A DNA stretch of 25,872 nt from Gammaproteobacteria bacterium (GCA_020444775.1 JAGRHX010000356.1:1-25872), one strand, 5' to 3'; numbered from the stretch's first letter, positions 1 through 8,993 are shown. Program-made: numbers and translations. Notes: generated by a model from the sequence alone, not told the origin.

Positions 1-87
1 GGCGAGCGCCTGCTGCATCAGCTCGAGGCTGAAACGGGTCATGCTGCCCCGGCGACCCCAGTAGATGAACAGAACCCGCGTCGTCAC
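1..87 (-). CDS. Probable glycosyltransferase, N-terminal fragment cut by window edge
   Basis: A reading frame runs leftward off the window from a GTG at 85-87, giving 29 codons. The translation begins MTTRVLFIYWGRRGSMTRFS, a hydrophobic beta strand followed by a glycine/arginine loop as found at the N-terminus of GT-B glycosyltransferases. It lies 81 bases downstream of a heptosyltransferase gene on the same strand, so it is probably part of the same LPS-core operon. The start is uncertain because no strong ribosome binding site is visible. Only the first strand and helix can be seen, so acceptor and donor cannot be named. Confidence 0.45.
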   Translation of the reverse strand, partial: MTTRVLFIYWGRRGSMTRFSLELMQQALA

Positions 88-168
88 GTTCTCGGCCGCC
101 CTGCAAATGCGCGTATTCGGGACGGCAGTGTATCGGAAAACGCGTTCGTCCATGCGCGCCGGCGGAAC

Positions 169-1233
169 TCAGGGCGGGCCACGTCGATCGAGCGCGTCCT
201 CCAAAGCGTCACCGACCTCATCCACCGGAATAGCCGATATATGACCGGCACTCGGGTCGCGTCTATAGGTGTCGCGCCGGGGTGGGCGAGCCCGCTGGAT
301 GACCCGATGCCCGTCGCCCCATGGCCCGACGCATTCCGGCCAGGTCGGACCGAACAAGGCGATGACCGGCGTGCCCAACGCCGCCGCCGCGTGCATCGGA
401 CCGCTGTCACCGGTCAGCATCAAGCGCGCGCGACGATACAGACACAGCGCTTCACCGAGCGACAATCGTCCTGCCAGACTCTTGACCCGCGGATCGGCGA
501 GCGCGCTGGCGAGCGCCCGTCCCGACGCCGCCTCGTCAGCGCCGCCTGTGATCACGATGTCCATGCGATGCCGCTTCGACAGCCCTGCCAATAGCCGCTG
601 GTAGCGCTCCGCGGGCCACACCTTGGAGCGCCATCGACTGAATGGATTGACGATCAGGAATCCTTGCTGAGCTATACCTTCCGTTTGCAGCAGGCTGCTG
701 ACCGCACGCTCGTCGTCGACCCGACAACGCAGCAACGGTGACGGGTCCAGCACCGGAACACCGATGGCACGCAGCACTTCCGCGCAGACCAGCACCGCAT
801 GACGATCCGGATCGGGTCGCAGAACACGGGTCCAGTGCATGCGGAACGCGCGCCAGCTGCCAGGTGCCGCACGGCCGATCCGATAGCGGCATCGGCAGGC
901 GTTCATCCAGCGCGCGCTGCGCAGCGATCCCTGCAGGTCGATGGCAAGGTCAAAGCGCCGGCCGGCCAGATGAATGCCGGCCTCGCGCCGATGTGACCAT
1001 CGGGTCGTGCCGGCATCGCCGGCGATCACCTCGTCGACGAACGGCAACGGCTCGAGCAGCGACACGTAGGCCGCATCCACGGCTACGCTCAGGTGCACGG
1101 TCGGCAGCGCGTCCTTCAACGCGGCCAGTGACCCCGTCGCGTGCACGACATCGCCGAACGAGCTCAGCTTCACGACAAGCACACGGGTCACTTCCGAGAG
1201 CCATCGGGGTGGCGATGGCAGAACTTCGCTCAT
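169..1233 (-). CDS. waaC: Lipopolysaccharide heptosyltransferase I family (glycosyltransferase family 9)
   Basis: This 354-residue protein matches the GT9 heptosyltransferase fold, which transfers L-glycero-D-manno-heptose from ADP-heptose to Kdo2-lipid A at the cytoplasmic face of the inner membrane. The N-terminus has the hallmark strand and loop VVKLSSFGDVVHATGSL (about residues 20-36). The C-terminal half has the nucleotide-sugar site, TGDSGPMHAAAALGTPVIAL followed by FGPT. Length fits the family (about 320-355). The ATG at 1231-1233 has a GGAGAG about five bases upstream; a start some 13 residues later would also suit the fold. It is probably co-transcribed with the partial glycosyltransferase after it. 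Family call is secure; heptosyltransferase I rather than another GT9 member rests on the SSFGDVVH signature. Confidence 0.82.
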   Translation of the reverse strand: MSEVLPSPPRWLSEVTRVLVVKLSSFGDVVHATGSLAALKDALPTVHLSVAVDAAYVSLLEPLPFVDEVIAGDAGTTRWSHRREAGIHLAGRRFDLAIDLQGSLRSARWMNACRCRYRIGRAAPGSWRAFRMHWTRVLRPDPDRHAVLVCAEVLRAIGVPVLDPSPLLRCRVDDERAVSSLLQTEGIAQQGFLIVNPFSRWRSKVWPAERYQRLLAGLSKRHRMDIVITGGADEAASGRALASALADPRVKSLAGRLSLGEALCLYRRARLMLTGDSGPMHAAAALGTPVIALFGPTWPECVGPWGDGHRVIQRARPPRRDTYRRDPSAGHISAIPVDEVGDALEDALDRRGPP

Positions 1234-1382
1234 GCATCTCTCCGCGGGCTCCAGCCTGGTGAGCTTCGATGCGGCAAAGGTCGGGAGTGGTCATCGCCCC
1301 GGCAGCGCTTCGCCGATGGAATACCGACCGGCCGGACTGCTACCCTGGACGATGCCCTGTTGCTGCAATCCGAGAACTGCGC

Positions 1383-2339
1383 ATGGAACTACATCAGATT
1401 CGATACTTCCTCACCGCCTGCGACACCTTGAATTTCTCCAGGGCCGCGGAGCAGCTCGACATCGCCTTGCCCACCTTGACACGGGCCATCCGCAAGCTGG
1501 AGGAGGAGCTGGGTGGACAGCTCTTTCGTCGCGAACGGCATCTGACCCATCTTACGGATCTGGGTCGACTGATGCAGCGGCATCTGGCCGCGGCGCAGGC
1601 CGCCACGGATGCCGCCAGGCGCGATGCGGCGCGCCACGCGAATGCCAACACGCGGCTCAAATTCGGCATCATCTCGACGATATCGGCGGGACATCTGGTC
1701 GCCTATCTACGCGCGCTCGCGGCCCGCGCCCCCGATCTCGATCTGGACATCTGGGAGAGTCATTGCGCGGACGTCGCGCAGGCGCTGGAGAATGCCGAGA
1801 TCGACGTTGCCCTCATGACCCAACCGCAATACCCCGATACGCTGCGTGCACAGGCGCTGTACGAAGAGCCGTATCTGGTTGCCTTCGCCCCCGGGCATCG
1901 ATTCGAGGCGATGAACGCGGTACCGATGCGCGAGCTCGAGGGTGAGAATTACATCAAGCGCCTGCACTGTGAGTTTCCATCCAACTTCATCCGACTCGGC
2001 ATCGCCAAGCCGTATGGCGACGTGCATGTACGCTACTCGACGGAGCGAGAGGACTGGGTGCAATCGATGGTCGCCGCGGGCTTGGGCTGCACCTTGATGC
2101 CGCGTTATCTGCCGATCATCCAGGGTATCGTCACCCGGCCGATCATCGAGCCTGTCGTGTTCAGGACGGTGAGCATCGTCACCCGTGCCGGCCGCCCCCA
2201 CACGCCACCGGTCAAGCATGCGATCGAGGTCGCGCGGGCCATGCAATGGCAGGACATCGACGCGATGGCCGACTACAAGCACCGGATGGAGATTGGCGAC
2301 TCGGACCATGCGCCGGTGTCGGGCGAGCGCTCGGCCTGA
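1383..2339 (+). CDS. LysR family transcriptional regulator
   Basis: A 318-residue LysR-type regulator. The winged helix-turn-helix occupies residues 1-62 (MELHQIRYFLTACDTLNFSR, then AAEQLDIALPTLTRAIRKLE and EELGGQLFRR). A substrate-binding-like effector domain follows, beginning near LKFGIISTIS. The frame is open 38 codons further upstream, but the conserved MELHQIRYF start at 1383 fits the family and the extension does not look like protein. It is divergent from the heptosyltransferase gene (149-base gap) and lies 77 bases before the ankyrin gene. LysR proteins usually control a neighbour; the downstream catabolic genes are plausible targets, but this is inference. Confidence 0.9.
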   Translation: MELHQIRYFLTACDTLNFSRAAEQLDIALPTLTRAIRKLEEELGGQLFRRERHLTHLTDLGRLMQRHLAAAQAATDAARRDAARHANANTRLKFGIISTISAGHLVAYLRALAARAPDLDLDIWESHCADVAQALENAEIDVALMTQPQYPDTLRAQALYEEPYLVAFAPGHRFEAMNAVPMRELEGENYIKRLHCEFPSNFIRLGIAKPYGDVHVRYSTEREDWVQSMVAAGLGCTLMPRYLPIIQGIVTRPIIEPVVFRTVSIVTRAGRPHTPPVKHAIEVARAMQWQDIDAMADYKHRMEIGDSDHAPVSGERSA

Positions 2340-2416
2340 GCGGGCGAACGCGACCGGACGTAGGCGGTTACCATCGGTAAGCGGAAGAGCAATGCAATAG
2401 AAGAAGGCCTGGTCCC

Positions 2417-3931
2417 ATGAGCGAGCGCGACGCACTGGTGGACGAATTCCTGGCTCACGCCGTGCTGCGCTACTCGGGCGAGCCGGGACCGGATCCCGCG
2501 CACTTCCAGAAGGCGGCGGCAATACTCGATGCCCACCCGTGGCTTACGCGGGCGAGCATCCACACTGCCACGGTCAGTGGTGATCTGGGAGCGATCGAAC
2601 AGTGGCTGGATGCCGATCCAACGCTGCTCGAAGCTCCGGCCGGTGATGGCGCCTGGACCCCGTTGATGTTCGCCGCCTACGCACGCTTGCCCGGGGTCTC
2701 GACGCTGGAGGCCGGACGCCTGCTGCTTGCCCGCGGTGCCGATCCAAACGCCTTCGAGCTGATGAACGGACGCTACCGGTTCACGGTGCTGACCGGGGTA
2801 TTCGGTGAGGGTGAGGCCGGCCCGCAGCGCCAACCACCGCATCCGGATCAGGAAGCCTTCGCCCGACTGCTGCTCGAGTCGGGCGCCGATCCGAACGACT
2901 CCCAGGCCGCCTACAACCAGATGTTCACACCGGGCGACCGCTGCCTCGAGCTGCTGATCGAACACGGCCTGTCGGCCACCGCGGGCAACGCCTGGACAGA
3001 TGAGCCGCCCCACCTGGCGGCTGGCAGCGAGCCGATCTTCTCCTATCAGCTCGCCTACGCGATACGCCACGGACATGCGTCACGCGCACGTCTGCTGATA
3101 AGACACGGCGCCGATCCCAATCGACGCACTGCTGGTCGCACGCCCTACCAGCTGGCCAGCCTGTATGGCGAGACAGCGCTGGTCGAGCTGCTGCTCGCGC
3201 ACGGCGCCGAGCCCGACGTCCTCGGCCCGATCGACGCCTTTGTCAGCGCCTGCATGCGCGCGGATCGCGCCGAGGTGACAGGAATGAGGGCCGTTGATCC
3301 GGGAATCGTCGAGCAGGTCATGCAGGCCCACCCGCGACTGCTGCACGACGCGGTGGTCGCCGATCGACGCGACGCGGTCGAGGTGATGCTGACCGCCGGT
3401 ATCGATCCGAATCACCTGTCACGCAACGGCGCGTTGCACGAAGCCGCCTGGCACGGCCGCATCGAGATGCTCCAGCTGCTCATCGAGAACGGTGCCGACC
3501 CGACGCTTCGTGATCTGGAACACGCCGCGCCAGCGCTGGGCTGGGCGCTGTTCAACGGCCAGGACGCCGCGGCGCGCTTTCTCGACGACTGCGAGATGGA
3601 TGTGTTCACCGCCGTGGCGCGCTCGAGCCCCAACGCGCTACGCGAACGCCTGAGCACCACACCGCAGCTCATCGAGCAACGCTTCCGCGACCTGCGTGAA
3701 GCGTCTGGCGCCGATACCCGGCTCGTACCGCATGAGCTGGATTGGATGACGCCGCTCGCCTTCGCGGTCCACCTCGGGCGCGCGCCGGTAGTCGAGCTTT
3801 TGCTGGAGCTGGGCGCGGATCCGGACATCGGCAGCGGCGATGGCCTGTCGCTCGCCGCGCTGGCTCGCGAGCGCGGCCACACGGCGCTGCTGCCACTGCT
3901 GGCCGCCGCGACCCGGGGCGACCAGGGCTGA
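2417..3931 (+). CDS. Ankyrin-repeat protein
   Basis: A 504-residue protein without signal peptide or membrane segment, so probably cytoplasmic. Several ankyrin repeats are visible through the recurrent LLLxxGADPN turn: LLLARGADPNAFEL, LLLESGADPNDSQ, LLIRHGADPNRRT, LLLAHGAEPDVLG, VMLTAGIDPNHLS, LLIENGADPTLRD and, near the C-terminus, LLLELGADPDIGS. Repeats are separated by longer degenerate stretches, so the solenoid is probably irregular. The N-terminal 40 residues are helical and unlike ankyrin repeats. Ankyrin proteins act as protein-binding scaffolds; no catalytic domain is visible and no partner can be named. It follows the LysR gene on the same strand and converges on the PuuE-type gene. 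Confidence 0.9.
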   Translation: MSERDALVDEFLAHAVLRYSGEPGPDPAHFQKAAAILDAHPWLTRASIHTATVSGDLGAIEQWLDADPTLLEAPAGDGAWTPLMFAAYARLPGVSTLEAGRLLLARGADPNAFELMNGRYRFTVLTGVFGEGEAGPQRQPPHPDQEAFARLLLESGADPNDSQAAYNQMFTPGDRCLELLIEHGLSATAGNAWTDEPPHLAAGSEPIFSYQLAYAIRHGHASRARLLIRHGADPNRRTAGRTPYQLASLYGETALVELLLAHGAEPDVLGPIDAFVSACMRADRAEVTGMRAVDPGIVEQVMQAHPRLLHDAVVADRRDAVEVMLTAGIDPNHLSRNGALHEAAWHGRIEMLQLLIENGADPTLRDLEHAAPALGWALFNGQDAAARFLDDCEMDVFTAVARSSPNALRERLSTTPQLIEQRFRDLREASGADTRLVPHELDWMTPLAFAVHLGRAPVVELLLELGADPDIGSGDGLSLAALARERGHTALLPLLAAATRGDQG

Positions 3932-3952
3932 GCCTTTGGTCGTCGGGCCGGG

Positions 3953-3966
3953 AGCGCTTCGGCGCT
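3953..3966. terminator. Stem-loop between convergent genes
   Basis: AGCGC-TTCG-GCGCT is a perfect five-base stem with a UUCG tetraloop, in the 56-base gap between the ankyrin gene (plus) and the PuuE-type gene (minus). UUCG loops are unusually stable and common in intrinsic terminators. A short T-rich tract (TCTTT) occurs only about 13 bases further on, so termination is plausible but not certain. Confidence 0.35.
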
Positions 3967-3987
3967 GGCGCCGGGCGGTCTTTCAGA

Positions 3988-4911
3988 TTATTCGTTCAAG
4001 CCCTTGCCCGGATAGGGATGGGTCTTGATCCAGTGCTGCGCGATATCGATCCGACGGGTAATCCATACCCCGGATCGGGTGCAGACATGATCGAGGAAGC
4101 GCTTCAAGCCCATCGCCCGCGCCGGATGCCCGATGAGTCGCGGATGCAACCCCACTGACATCATCTTCGGCTGGCTCCGTCCTTCCTCGTAGAGCATCTC
4201 GAAAGCATCACGGATGAACGAGAACCACTGGTCCGAGGTACCCATCCAACCCGCGTACTTACCATCGTTGTTGGTCAACGAGTACGGCACGATCAGGTGC
4301 GGCTTGCCGTCGACGGTCTTCCAGAACGGCAGCTCGTCGCCATAGTAGTCGCTGTCGTACACGAATCCACCGTGCTCGACGACCAGACGCCGGGTATTGA
4401 CGCTCGGTCCATACCTACAGTACCAGCCCAGCGGTCTCTGACCGGTCGTTCTTTGTAGCGACTCAATGGCTTTTCGAATGTGCTCGCGCTCTTCGTCCTC
4501 GCTCAGCTCGTAGTGCTTGATCCAGCGCCAACCGTGGCTACAGACATCGTAGCCGCCTGAACGGATGGCCTCGGCGATGGCGGGATTGCGCTCGAGCGCC
4601 AGCGCGCAGGCGAACATGGTCAAGGGCAGCTCACGCTCTTGGAACAACTTCAGCAACCGCCAGAACCCCACCCGAGACCCGTACTCGAACATACCCTCGC
4701 CGGCCAGGTCCCGCCCATCGATGCCCTGCGCACGACCGAAGGCCTCGGTATGCTGCACCTCCGTATAACCCTCACCATCGTGCACCGACGGCTCGGATCC
4801 CTCCTCGACGTTGATGACGAAATTGAGCGCCAGACGCGCGTTCCCGGGCCAGCGCGGATCCGGCGGATTCGCGCCGTAGCCGACAAGGTCACGGTCGATA
4901 CGATCAGTCAT
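3988..4911 (-). CDS. puuE: PuuE-type polysaccharide deacetylase family protein (allantoinase-like)
   Basis: A 307-residue member of the NodB/polysaccharide deacetylase superfamily most like the PuuE branch, a metal-independent allantoinase/urate-catabolism group. Visible marks are the N-terminal VINVEEGSEPS (about 33-43), EYGSRVGFWRLL (76-87), CSHGWRWI (124-131), YDSDYYGDELPFW (185-197) and PYSLTNNDGKY (209-219), all typical of PuuE. The predicted reaction is hydrolysis of allantoin or a related cyclic ureide in the cytoplasm. It is last in a minus-strand run with an amidohydrolase, an HpxZ-like protein and an amidase, consistent with purine or hydantoin catabolism. The exact substrate cannot be read from sequence. 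Confidence 0.78.
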   Translation of the reverse strand: MTDRIDRDLVGYGANPPDPRWPGNARLALNFVINVEEGSEPSVHDGEGYTEVQHTEAFGRAQGIDGRDLAGEGMFEYGSRVGFWRLLKLFQERELPLTMFACALALERNPAIAEAIRSGGYDVCSHGWRWIKHYELSEDEEREHIRKAIESLQRTTGQRPLGWYCRYGPSVNTRRLVVEHGGFVYDSDYYGDELPFWKTVDGKPHLIVPYSLTNNDGKYAGWMGTSDQWFSFIRDAFEMLYEEGRSQPKMMSVGLHPRLIGHPARAMGLKRFLDHVCTRSGVWITRRIDIAQHWIKTHPYPGKGLNE

Positions 4912-5026
4912 GTAGACACCTGCCTGTACATCGAAACAGCTTCAGCCAGGCCACGGCTCGACCCGGCAGGGGTGGTCATCGGAATGCGTTCGCGATTCGC
5001 GCAAGGACATGGGCGCGCCTGTCCCG

Positions 5027-6151
5027 TCAGTCCCACCAGCGCCCGGCGATGACCAGCCCGCTGAGCTTCAGCGACTGCTTGCCGATGCGCGTGTCGCCCG
5101 AGACGTCCTGGAAGGGGAACTCGCCCTCCACCAGCTCCAGCACCGTCGCGTCACCCGGGTTGTCCGGTCCGAAGCTCCCCAGCTCCGGACGCCGAATGGC
5201 CCTGGCCGGCGCGATGGTCGAGGCCGCGATGACCTCGCTCAGCGGCATGCCCAGATGCAGGAACTTGGACAACGTGACCAGCTGGTCGTAGGCCGGTCCC
5301 TGGATGCTCAGCTGATGGACATCGCTGGAGATGCAGTGCGGAGGATAGCCGGCGGCCAGCATCGACTCGGCGGTCGGGAAGCCGAAGGAGCCCTTGCCAT
5401 GACCCACATCGAACAAGATCCCACGCTCCCGAGCTTCGATGACCTCCGGATGCACCTGGCCGTCCATCCGCGCCGGCGAGCCGGGAAACGGACGGAAGCA
5501 GTGGGTCAACACGTCACCCGGACGCAAGCGCTCCAGCACCTCCTTGCGCGTAGGTGGCGGATAGTCAAGATGACACATCACCGGCAGATCCAGCTCGTCG
5601 GCGACCTCGATTGCAAGGTCCAGCGGCGCAACGCCCCGGCCATCGCTCGCGTTCATGCCGACCCGTACCTTGATCCCGACCACCAGATCCCGATGGTCGC
5701 GGGCCACGCGCAGACAGTCCTCGCAATCGAGCAGCCGGAAATCGCCACACTCGCCGACCATGACCCGCTCGCTGAAGGCGAAGATACCGGCAAAGGAGAT
5801 GTTCAAGAAGGCCAGGATCCGCGGGGTCGACGGCTCGATGACGTGACGGCGGAAGCCGTGGAAGTTGCCCGGTCCCGCGCTGCCGGCGTCGATCAGGGTG
5901 GTGGTGCCAGCCTGACGGGCATAGGCCTGCGGGTCCACCCCCATCGAGGTGCCGCCCCAGTACACGTGCGTGTGCAGATCGATGAGACCGGGGCAGACGA
6001 TGTGCCCGGACAGATCGCGCACCTCGCGCCCGGTAAGTCCGTCGTCGATGGCGGCAAGCTTGCCGCCGCTGAAGCCGACGTCGGCAACGCGGTCGATATC
6101 GCGGGCCGGGTCGATGACACGTACCCCCTTCAGCACCAGATCATGGCTCAT
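5027..6151 (-). CDS. Amidohydrolase/deacetylase family metallohydrolase (dihydroorotase-like)
   Basis: A 374-residue amidohydrolase-superfamily enzyme. Metal ligands are readable: the HxH pair in LIDLHTHVYWGG (H60, H62), a candidate carboxylated lysine in VVGIKVRVG (K161), H194 in VMCHLDYP, H217 in LTHCF and the aspartate of ISSDVHQ (D277). The N-terminal beta domain starts MSHDLVLKGVRVIDPARDID. This pattern is that of the amidohydrolase/deacetylase group related to dihydroorotase, which opens cyclic amides or deacetylates N-acyl compounds. It lies between rtcA and the PuuE-type gene on the same strand, with gaps of about 95 and 115 bases. A cyclic ureide or N-acyl amino acid substrate is inferred. 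Confidence 0.8.
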   Translation of the reverse strand: MSHDLVLKGVRVIDPARDIDRVADVGFSGGKLAAIDDGLTGREVRDLSGHIVCPGLIDLHTHVYWGGTSMGVDPQAYARQAGTTTLIDAGSAGPGNFHGFRRHVIEPSTPRILAFLNISFAGIFAFSERVMVGECGDFRLLDCEDCLRVARDHRDLVVGIKVRVGMNASDGRGVAPLDLAIEVADELDLPVMCHLDYPPPTRKEVLERLRPGDVLTHCFRPFPGSPARMDGQVHPEVIEARERGILFDVGHGKGSFGFPTAESMLAAGYPPHCISSDVHQLSIQGPAYDQLVTLSKFLHLGMPLSEVIAASTIAPARAIRRPELGSFGPDNPGDATVLELVEGEFPFQDVSGDTRIGKQSLKLSGLVIAGRWWD

Positions 6152-6246
6152 GTAAGCAAACCTCGAATGGCACGCCGACTCGGGCGATGAGCTAATGTAC
6201 CTGAGTTGCTGGCGATGACTCGACCATTCAGCGCGACTGACTCCGG

Positions 6247-7260
6247 CTAGCGAAGCTGCACCCTGTAGCCATGATCCAAAGGCTCGGTGTGCAAATTCAG
6301 CCCACTGAAGGTCTCGATGATCGCCGCGTTGCTGAGCATGTGCGGGCTGGTCGCCACGGTGCTGAAGCCGCCGCCGCCGGCGATCGCCAGCGGCAGCAGC
6401 AGCTGGTCGGCCAGATGCGTACCCACCGGCAGACCACTGTCCAGATAGGCGCGCGCCTCGTGCGCGGCCCGGGAAGCGACCGTCTCCGCACGCACACCGC
6501 GTTCACCGAACCCGCTGATCACCGCGCACACGTGCTCGAAGTCCAAGATCAAGTTGAGCAGGTTGCCAGGTCCCCGATCCTCGGGCAGGCCATGCAGCAG
6601 GAGCTGCGACTCACACCAGTCCAGCTCACGGCCGATCACCGCCAGCTCACGTTCCGCGATGCTGGTGGGCAGCCCGGCCACCCAGGCCTCGGCCCAGGCC
6701 TTGCGCAGGCTGCCACGCTCGTGCAGCTCCAGGGGTGACAGACGTGGTGACGGCATGATCTGCGCCTGCATCGCACCCCCACCTTTGGGGAAAAAGCCAT
6801 GGCGCTCCAGGTGTAGACCGACCCGGGCACCCATCCGCCGCAGCAACGGCAGCCAGGCGCGCTGCAGGAAATCAAATGACGGCGCGCCGATGTTGTGGGT
6901 ACCACCGGTGATCCGCACGCTGCTCGGCTCGGACGCGCTCATAAGTGGCAACAGCACGGTCTGCAGCACCAGCGTGCAGCTACCGGCGGTGCCGATCGCG
7001 AACTCGTAGCTGCCGGCAACGACCGGACCGGGATCGAACTCCAGGCTTTGCGCGCCGACCACGGCGCCGCGCATCCGGGCGCGCGAGATCGACGCCGCGG
7101 CCTTCGCGGCGGTGAGATGCTGACGCATCAGACCGGGCCTCGGCCGATTCGCCCGTATGTTCTCGATTCGAAACGGCTGCCCGGTGCAGATGGACAGGGA
7201 CAAGGCCGAACGCAGGATCTGACCGCCGCCCTCGCCCTGGGAACCGTCGATGATGATCAT
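6247..7260 (-). CDS. rtcA: RNA 3'-terminal phosphate cyclase
   Basis: A 337-residue RtcA. It converts RNA 3'-phosphates to 2',3'-cyclic phosphates using ATP through an enzyme-AMP intermediate. The N-terminus IIIDGSQGEGGGQILRSALS is the RtcA signature, and RANRPRPGLMRQHLTAA follows. FFPKGGGAMQ lies mid-protein and the probable adenylated histidine is H307 in ATSPHMLSN. Length fits the family (about 340). In enterobacteria rtcA sits with rtcB under RtcR and sigma-54; no rtcB or rtcR is present here. Instead the gene lies inside a run of amide-hydrolysing genes, 114 bases after the HpxZ-like gene. Confidence 0.95.
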   Translation of the reverse strand: MIIIDGSQGEGGGQILRSALSLSICTGQPFRIENIRANRPRPGLMRQHLTAAKAAASISRARMRGAVVGAQSLEFDPGPVVAGSYEFAIGTAGSCTLVLQTVLLPLMSASEPSSVRITGGTHNIGAPSFDFLQRAWLPLLRRMGARVGLHLERHGFFPKGGGAMQAQIMPSPRLSPLELHERGSLRKAWAEAWVAGLPTSIAERELAVIGRELDWCESQLLLHGLPEDRGPGNLLNLILDFEHVCAVISGFGERGVRAETVASRAAHEARAYLDSGLPVGTHLADQLLLPLAIAGGGGFSTVATSPHMLSNAAIIETFSGLNLHTEPLDHGYRVQLR

Positions 7261-7374
7261 GCGCTTCGGCGCCTTTTCATTACGCCTGTTCGACCACAGC
7301 AGAACCGTATCGATACGCTTCGTTGCTGGCGCCCGGCCAGCCCGACCGGCACGTCAGGCAATCGCCGCGCCACA

Positions 7375-7779
7375 TCATGCCGACCTCGCCCCCGCCATGC
7401 TGGACACGTGCGCGCTCACGACCTTCCAGCCGAGCTGCGGGAACCGCACCCAGGTCTGCGACTGGCGACCGATGGCATCGCGGCCGCGGATCTTGAACTC
7501 CAGGTTGACGGTGGCGAGATCGCGGCCGAGCGTGAGGATCTCCAGGCGTATGCGGCGTTCCTTGCTGCCGGGTCCGGGCGGTCGTCGCACTCGGTGGGCG
7601 TGGATCTCGTCGAAGCCGTAGCCGTTCTCGTCGAAGCCATAACGGACGGTGTGCGGGCTGTCCCAGAAGGTCGCATCGAGGATATCCACGTCCTTGTCGA
7701 TGAGCGCCTGCTCGTAGCGCTCGAACAACGCGGCGATCTCCTCGACCACCTCGGGAATGTTGACGGTCGGATCGTTCAT
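7375..7779 (-). CDS. hpxZ: HpxZ/AtzH-like small protein (NTF2-like fold)
   Basis: A 134-residue protein resembling HpxZ of oxalurate catabolism and AtzH-like proteins (DUF3225, NTF2-like fold). Recognisable stretches are FERYEQALIDKDVDILDATF, WDSPHTVRYGFDENGYGFDE, RRPPGPGSKERRIRLEILTLG-like sequence in the middle, and QTWVRFPQLGWKVVSAHVS at the end. Family members accompany amidases of the Hpx/Atz type and are thought to act on small amide intermediates or to support the amidase. The ATG overlaps the stop of the upstream amidase by one base (TGATG), indicating translational coupling and joint function. I infer a role in the same amide-hydrolysing pathway. Confidence 0.78.
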   Translation of the reverse strand: MNDPTVNIPEVVEEIAALFERYEQALIDKDVDILDATFWDSPHTVRYGFDENGYGFDEIHAHRVRRPPGPGSKERRIRLEILTLGRDLATVNLEFKIRGRDAIGRQSQTWVRFPQLGWKVVSAHVSSMAGARSA

Positions 7780-8993
7780 CAGTCCTTCTCCAAGGTCGCG
7801 GCCAGCGCCTGCGCGAGCGTGACCAGTTGCATGTCCTGGCCGGGCGCACCGAGCAGCGACAGACCGACCGGCAGCCCAGCGACCTGCGCACCCGGCACCA
7901 CCACCTGCGGCACACCGGTCAATCCGCCTTGCGCGGCCAGCGCCGAGATGCGCAGCCGATTGGCCTCCTGCTCGGCAAGCGGCGCGCCGCGCAACGGCGC
8001 GGGGAACGGTGTGGTCGGCATCACCAGCACGCTATCACCGGCCAGCAGCTGACGCATGCGTCCACGCGCCTCGAGCCGTGTCAGCTCCGCCCACTTCAGC
8101 GCCTCACCCGGGGTGGCGGCACCGGCCATCAGCCCGCGGGCGACGCTGAAAGCCATCCGCGGGTTGTCACGCTCGACCCAGGTCCGGAAGGTCTGCCACG
8201 CTTCGTGAGGTTGGATGGTGCGCTGCGCCCGAGCCCAGGCGCTCAGCCCCGGTGGCGCGAGCTGCAGCGTCTGCCGGAGGCAGGAGAGCAGCCGCTCGAG
8301 CGCGACGATGTGTCGCTCCAACGCCTCGCCGAGCGCCGCATCGGCGATCGCGAACGCGTCGCTCGCGACCAGCAGCCGACGCGGTAACCACTCGCCGGGC
8401 GCCTCGTCGAGCATCACGGACGAGACCCGGGCAAAGGTACTCGCATCACGCGCGAACCAGCCGGTGGTATCCGAGGTCGGTGCCTGTGGCAACATGCCGG
8501 CCAGCGGCAATCGGCCGTGGGTGGGTCGGATCCCGTACAAGCCGCAGAAGCTCGCCGGCACCCGCACCGAGCCACCGGTGTCGGTGCCGAGCGCCGTGTC
8601 ACACAGGCCAGCCGCGACCGCGCTCGCTGACCCGGATGACGATCCACCCGGCACCCGGTCGGGCGCGCGCGGGTTCAAAGGCGTGCCGTAGAAAGCGTTC
8701 TCGCCGAAGATGCCGAGCGACACCTCGTCGGTGATGGTCTTGCCGATCAGCGTTGCACCAGCATCGAGCAGGCGTGCCACCGCGAAGGCGTGTCGCTCGG
8801 GCAGCGGATTGGCACGCGCGAAATCAGGATTACCGGCGCCCGTCGGCCGGCCGGCGACATCGAAGAGATCCTTGGCGGCGAAGGTGAGTCCGGACAACGG
8901 GCCACCGTCGGCGCCTGCGATGGTGAAGCGTTGACCCGGTACGAACGGGTCGGTCGCATCGGGGCAGCCTCTTGTATCGGCAGTCTCGGTCAT
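7779..8993 (-). CDS. Amidase (amidase signature family)
   Basis: A 404-residue amidase-signature hydrolase. The Ser-cisSer-Lys triad is visible: K41 in TFAAKDLFDVAG, the serines of PGGSSSGSASAVAAG (about 118-120) and nucleophile S142 in LGTDTGGSVRVPAS. It hydrolyses a carboxamide to acid and ammonia; size and motif context resemble AMI1-like short amidases. The frame is open 54 codons further upstream, but the ATG at 8991-8993 has a good GAGGTGA ribosome binding site and begins just before the domain, so I chose it. It heads the minus-strand run and is translationally coupled to the HpxZ-like gene, suggesting an allophanate-, oxalurate- or biuret-like substrate (inference). Confidence 0.85.
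   Translation of the reverse strand: MTETADTRGCPDATDPFVPGQRFTIAGADGGPLSGLTFAAKDLFDVAGRPTGAGNPDFARANPLPERHAFAVARLLDAGATLIGKTITDEVSLGIFGENAFYGTPLNPRAPDRVPGGSSSGSASAVAAGLCDTALGTDTGGSVRVPASFCGLYGIRPTHGRLPLAGMLPQAPTSDTTGWFARDASTFARVSSVMLDEAPGEWLPRRLLVASDAFAIADAALGEALERHIVALERLLSCLRQTLQLAPPGLSAWARAQRTIQPHEAWQTFRTWVERDNPRMAFSVARGLMAGAATPGEALKWAELTRLEARGRMRQLLAGDSVLVMPTTPFPAPLRGAPLAEQEANRLRISALAAQGGLTGVPQVVVPGAQVAGLPVGLSLLGAPGQDMQLVTLAQALAATLEKD

Noticed and set aside
6554..8052. Long plus-strand open frames opposite rtcA, hpxZ and the amidase
   Set aside because: They are antisense shadows of well-identified minus-strand genes in GC-rich sequence and have arginine/alanine-rich translations.
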